A stretch of 27,658 nt of DNA, taken from NCBI GenBank assembly GCA_902461025.1, contig CABPWC010000009.1:1-27658 (forward strand). Direction: 5' to 3'. Shown in pieces: positions 26,597-27,658 of this stretch; position 1 is the stretch's first letter, and every line of letters begins with the position of its first letter. This stretch comes from an uncultured Streptococcus sp. GTDB lineage: Bacteria > Bacillota > Bacilli > Lactobacillales > Streptococcaceae. Both the position numbers and the translations under genes were made by a program. A model generated the notes under the pieces. That model was not told the origin of the DNA, made no database searches, and saw only the letters and a list, made by a program, of their open reading frames with translations.

Positions 26597-26633
26597 AAAA
26601 ACTCTCTGAAGCCTTTAAGCTTCAGAGAGTTTT
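26597..26633. terminator. Bidirectional terminator between galM and rnjA
   Basis: AAAACTCTCTGAAGC at 26598-26612 pairs perfectly with GCTTCAGAGAGTTTT at 26619-26633 around a six-base loop. A and T runs at the stem base serve both converging genes. Confidence 0.93.
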
Positions 26634-26636
26634 GTA

Positions 26637-27658
26637 TTATTCTTCTTCATCTGGTGTGAGAATCATCGGAATGATGATTGGTTCACGCTCAGTATTTTCG
26701 TAAAGGAATGGTCGAATAGCGTTTACGATAGCGCCATTGACTGATTGGATGCTGGCATCCTTGTTTTTCAAAGCGATACGAATAGCATTGAAAAGGATGC
26801 GTTGACTTTGACGGATCAAGTCACCAGATTCGCGCATGTAGACGAATCCACGACTGAGGATATCTGGGCCAGAAATAATCATCTGAGACTTGAAGTCTAC
26901 TGTTGCGACAGCAAGTACGACACCATCTTCGGATAGATCTCGGCGGTCTTTTAGGACTGCTGCTCCGATTTCACCGATACGATTTCCATCGACGTAGATG
27001 TCTTGGGCATTGAAGTGACCTGCGATACGAGCAGAGTCTGCAGTGAGGGCAAGCACATCACCATTGCTCATGATAAAGATATTGTCCTTCTCTACTCCAG
27101 TGTCTACAGCTAGTCCAGCGTGGACCTTTTGCATGCGGTATTCACCATGGACAGGCATGAAGTATTTTGGCTTGATGAGGCGGAGCATGAGTTTTTGCTC
27201 TTGCTGGCCACCATGTCCAGATGTATGGATGTTGTTAATCTTACCATGGATGACTTCAACTCCAGCTTCAGAAATGATGTTAATCAGCTTATTAACGCTA
27301 GTGGTGTTTCCTGGGATTGGACTGGATGAGAAGATAACCGTATCGCCAGGTTGGAGTTGCACTTGACGGTGAGTTCCGTTAGCGATACGAGAGAGGGCTG
27401 CCATAGGTTCACCCTGGCTACCTGTACAGAGGATAAGAATCTCGCCTGCAGGGTAGTCTTTGATTTCGTTTGGTTCGATGAAGGTTCCTTTTGGTGCCTT
27501 AATGTAGCCTAGTTCAATCCCGTTGACAATAGCTTTCTCCATAGAACGTCCAAAGACAGCAATCTTACGCCCTGTTTTAACAGCGGCATCAGTCGCTTGC
27601 TGTAGACGGAAGATATTTGAGGCAAAGGATGCAAAGATGATACGTCCCTCGATACCTT
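26637..27658 (-). CDS. rnjA: Ribonuclease J1, C-terminal part
   Basis: RNase J1 is a 5'-exonuclease and endonuclease in mRNA decay and rRNA processing. The frame is open to the window edge, so about 339 C-terminal residues of roughly 560 are present; the Met at 27542 is internal, since IEGRIIFASFASNIFRLQQ continues upstream in frame. Features are the beta-CASP segments GRSMEKAIVNGIELG and LCTGSQGEPMAALSRIA, the IHTSGHGGQQE loop, and PVHGEYRMQKVHA with a metal-site His. The C-terminal domain includes VDFKSQMIISGPDILSRGFV, which resembles B. subtilis J1 more than J2, so J1 is favoured. It is convergent with galM. Confidence 0.93.
   Translation of the reverse strand, partial: GIEGRIIFASFASNIFRLQQATDAAVKTGRKIAVFGRSMEKAIVNGIELGYIKAPKGTFIEPNEIKDYPAGEILILCTGSQGEPMAALSRIANGTHRQVQLQPGDTVIFSSSPIPGNTTSVNKLINIISEAGVEVIHGKINNIHTSGHGGQQEQKLMLRLIKPKYFMPVHGEYRMQKVHAGLAVDTGVEKDNIFIMSNGDVLALTADSARIAGHFNAQDIYVDGNRIGEIGAAVLKDRRDLSEDGVVLAVATVDFKSQMIISGPDILSRGFVYMRESGDLIRQSQRILFNAIRIALKNKDASIQSVNGAIVNAIRPFLYENTEREPIIIPMILTPDEEE

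Overview
The window reads as chromosomal DNA of a low-GC Gram-positive coccus of the Streptococcus mitis/pneumoniae group. The gene order (purC-L-F-M-N-H-D-E-K, a 75-residue protein, purB, strH, a GntR regulator, bgaC, a mannose-family PTS, agaS, galM) and the protein sequences match the pneumococcal purine/glycan region as I remember it. Three differences suggest a mitis-group relative or divergent strain rather than a standard pneumococcus: no vanZ-like gene between purN and purH, an extra ketopantoate-reductase-like gene after purK, and RNase J directly after galM. The species call is inference; no search was run.

Bases 1-14600 (+ strand) are the de novo purine cluster. It begins inside purC and continues with purL, purF, purM, purN and purH, which are closely packed and end at a weak terminator. 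purD then starts from its own extended -10 promoter. After purD comes a 120-base run of consecutive hairpins, then purE and purK overlapping by 14 bases. An atypical ApbA/PanE-family oxidoreductase is fused translationally to the end of purK (TGATG), and a small conserved hypothetical and purB follow. Together with the missing upstream steps these genes make IMP from PRPP, and PurB acts again on the way to AMP.

Bases 14601-19872 (- strand) hold strH, a large sortase-anchored N-acetylhexosaminidase with two GH20 domains, two G5 domains and a 48-bp tandem repeat near the wall anchor. It has a clear promoter and a consensus-matching CcpA (cre) site. A GntR/UTRA repressor gene follows, divergent from bgaC across a 322-base regulatory region.

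Bases 19873-26595 (+ strand) are a glycan-use operon: bgaC (GH35 beta-galactosidase), PTS components IIB-IIC-IID-IIA, an internal 15-bp perfect terminator-like hairpin, then agaS (double SIS domain sugar-phosphate isomerase/deaminase) and galM (aldose 1-epimerase). Secreted StrH trims host glycans, the PTS imports released sugars, BgaC cleaves galactosides, and GalM/AgaS feed the products into metabolism. The window ends in the 3' part of rnjA (RNase J1), convergent with galM across a bidirectional terminator.

I found no complete novel multi-gene system. The items most worth a second look are the purD-purE hairpin array, the atypical oxidoreductase in the purine operon, the loss of one predicted Fe-S ligand in PurF, the hairpin inside the PTS operon and the promoter-terminator pair downstream of strH's promoter region.
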